Source: Bacillota bacterium (GTDB taxonomy: Bacteria; Bacillota_I; Bacilli_A; Izemoplasmatales; Hujiaoplasmataceae). Taken from it: DNA of 33,382 nt. Each line of letters opens with the position of its first letter. Position 1 is the stretch's first letter. The notes under the pieces are model-generated. The model saw nothing but the letters and a program-made list of their open reading frames with translations. It had not been told where the DNA came from and did not search any database. Made by a program: the position numbers and the translations under genes. Shown here piece by piece: positions 32,407 to 33,382 of the stretch. Location: positions 1-33,382 of the forward strand of contig JAHIRM010000007.1 in NCBI GenBank assembly GCA_018818595.1, given 5' to 3'.

Positions 32407-32850
32407 AGTTCATTCATTTATTGTAAAAATAATAGGTCGTCAATTGGTTAAGGGCAGGAAAGTAAGGTCATTTTAGAGAAAGCAATGAGACCGACTCCAC
32501 GTGTGTCGAGTGGTGCCAAGTGCTATATAAAAGTGCCTCGACTTCTCCGAAGTAACATATTTTTAGTACTATTTATGTTTACTCACACGAGACTTTTGTA
32601 TGGTAAATTGTTTCGAAGAAACATATTTCGTCACAAATTCAATGCTTATTAACTTCATATCGCATTGTCCGTACAGACTCTATATAGCCTCGATGCTTCT
32701 TCCGAAACCAATTCGTATTCATATTATGAAATTTCCCTCTGTTAAATTTCCTTACCTATCCAACTCAATATGTTATGTCATATTCGAATTTCAAGTAATC
32801 AAGATTGGACAAGACGCTATTTAAACAATTACTATATAAATATTGAGAAG
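32407..32850. other. Gene-poor region with a less AT-rich, structured segment
   Basis: No gene is supported. Bases 32430-32555 are visibly richer in G and C than their surroundings and hold pairs such as GGTCATT with AATGAGACC and GTCGAG with CTCGAC. Neither a known RNA family nor a convincing protein frame is recognised. TATGTTTAC recurs at about 32254, 32291 and 32573. Confidence 0.4.
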
Positions 32851-33168
32851 TTACCTATTATATATAATGTTGACCAATTCAGTTTTGGAAAATTTAACAA
32901 TTGGTTCAATGATAGCAATGATATTACTTCCTATGCTGATTAGTAAAGATATTATTATTGGCAAGGGTGAATAAGAAATAATACTGCTTAATAATCCTGC
33001 TTGGTTTATCAAAAACGAATTCATTGAGAATATCAACAGATAAAATAGAGGAATAGATATTAGAAACGAGACCAAGAGCATTCTCAAAGATTGGATTGCA
33101 ACAAGTGTGGTTATATCTGACCTCGACATTCCAATACTCATCAAAATTCCCAGTTGACGACGATTTTG
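32851..33168 (-). pseudogene. FtsX-like permease, C-terminal fragment
   Basis: The minus-strand frame encodes QNRRQLGILMSIGMSRSDI, the cytoplasmic hallmark (RRxxGIxxSxG) of MacB/FtsX permeases. Two to three membrane helices follow, then an ordinary C-terminus ending FSKTELVNIIYNR. About 105 residues remain where a complete protein has 350-800. The homologous reading starts exactly at the base after the tRNA CCA (33168); upstream sequence in frame is tRNA. No start codon or ribosome site serves it and no ATPase partner is near, so it is a truncated relic. Confidence 0.75.
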
Positions 33169-33254
33169 TGGTGCGGTTGATGGGATTTGAACCCACACGT
33201 CCATTTGGACACTACCCCCTCAAGGTAGCGCGTCTGCCATTTCGCCACAACCGC
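33169..33254 (-). tRNA. tRNA-Leu (anticodon GAG)
   Basis: On the minus strand the acceptor arm GCGGTTG/CAACCGC closes a class II tRNA. It has D arm TGGCGAAATGGCAGACGC, anticodon stem CTACC/GGTAG with loop TTGAGGG (anticodon GAG, reading CUU/CUC), a long variable arm (TGTCC-AAAT-GGACG) and T arm GTGGG-TTCAAAT-CCCAT. Discriminator A73 and an encoded CCA end follow. The long variable arm and A73 fit leucine identity. The FtsX remnant begins directly after the CCA. Confidence 0.95.
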
Positions 33255-33267
33255 AAATTCTTCTTCT

Positions 33268-33273
33268 ATTATA
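33268..33273 (-). promoter_or_regulatory. -10 element for tRNA-Leu
   Basis: TATAAT on the minus strand, 14 nt before the tRNA 5' end. The -35 (TGTAAA at a 17-nt spacing) is weak. Confidence 0.5.
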
Positions 33274-33331
33274 ATGCAAACACATTCTTTTTTACAGATG
33301 TATTTGTAATTTCACATTATAAAAGAAACAT

Positions 33332-33369
33332 AAAAAATGGAGAATCTAAATAATCTGATAATCCATTTT
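33332..33369 (-). terminator. Possible terminator of a gene beyond the right edge
   Basis: AAAATGGA (33334-33341) pairs with TCCATTTT (33362-33369) and is followed on the minus strand by Ts. The stem is AT-rich with a large loop. Confidence 0.35.
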
Positions 33370-33382
33370 CATGTTCATTAAA

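Noticed and set aside
32600-32824. 74-codon plus-strand frame
   Set aside because: No ribosome site, no domain, and composition unlike neighbouring genes.
1-33382. Mycoplasma-type code (TGA as Trp)
   Set aside because: TGA closes the relB, fic and first ABC genes at exact overlaps with the next gene, and Trp is written TGG.
1-33382. CRISPR array or complete insertion sequence
   Set aside because: No regularly spaced direct repeats with unique spacers, and no transposase frame or terminal inverted repeats were seen.

Overview
The window reads as chromosome of a very AT-rich, low-GC Gram-positive-type bacterium. Shine-Dalgarno sites are strong, and most promoters resemble TTGACA-17-TATAAT. 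TGA is used as a stop (Fic, RelB and first ABC genes), so this is the standard code and not the Mycoplasma code. Cys-anchored lipoproteins with no outer-membrane genes, plus L25/Ctc, DegV and c-di-GMP enzymes, fit Bacillota or a standard-code relative of the Mollicutes (Izemoplasma/Acholeplasma-like). That placement is inference.

Layout. (1) 1-5000, minus strand: DUF805 protein, PD40 lipoprotein, uracil permease, flavin reductase-like protein and DUF1576 membrane protein. At the left edge a near-perfect promoter with an operator-like palindrome points out of the window. (2) 5.1-8.6 kb: a membrane protein with a 21-bp in-frame tandem repeat, a two-gene operon (condensation/alcohol acetyltransferase-like protein plus terpenoid-cyclase-fold protein), and a 53-codon GTG-start gene too short for routine gene calling. 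(3) 8.6-13.6 kb: EamA transporter, a heterodimeric ABC exporter whose promoter is bracketed by two identical-arm palindromes, and a putative immunity protein. (4) 13.8-20 kb: housekeeping and signalling genes: L25/Ctc, DegV, GNAT, a degenerate-GGDEF/HD-GYP protein, a free-standing RsmH paralogue and a membrane diguanylate cyclase. (5) 20.1-27.7 kb: an accessory block, all on the minus strand: double GNAT, methyltransferase plus HAD hydrolase, flavodoxin, a RelB-Fic-phosphotransferase operon and a lipoprotein alpha/beta hydrolase. Copies of one dispersed repeat, all in one orientation, lie just past the 3' ends of these units. (6) 28.4-32.2 kb, plus strand: a secreted trefoil-lectin/metzincin protease and two lipoproteins. 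(7) 32.2-33.4 kb: gene-poor, ending with a C-terminal FtsX permease remnant that starts at the base after the CCA of a tRNA-Leu(GAG) gene.

The most unusual architecture is region 5, where unrelated small genes or operons are each followed by the same approximately 60-118 bp element, like a cassette array but without recognisable attC cores. The tRNA/FtsX junction at the right edge looks like an old integration or deletion scar and may bound the accessory region. The RelB-Fic-kinase operon, the dual-operator ABC exporter and the cyclase-like/acyltransferase-like pair are the best candidates for new function.
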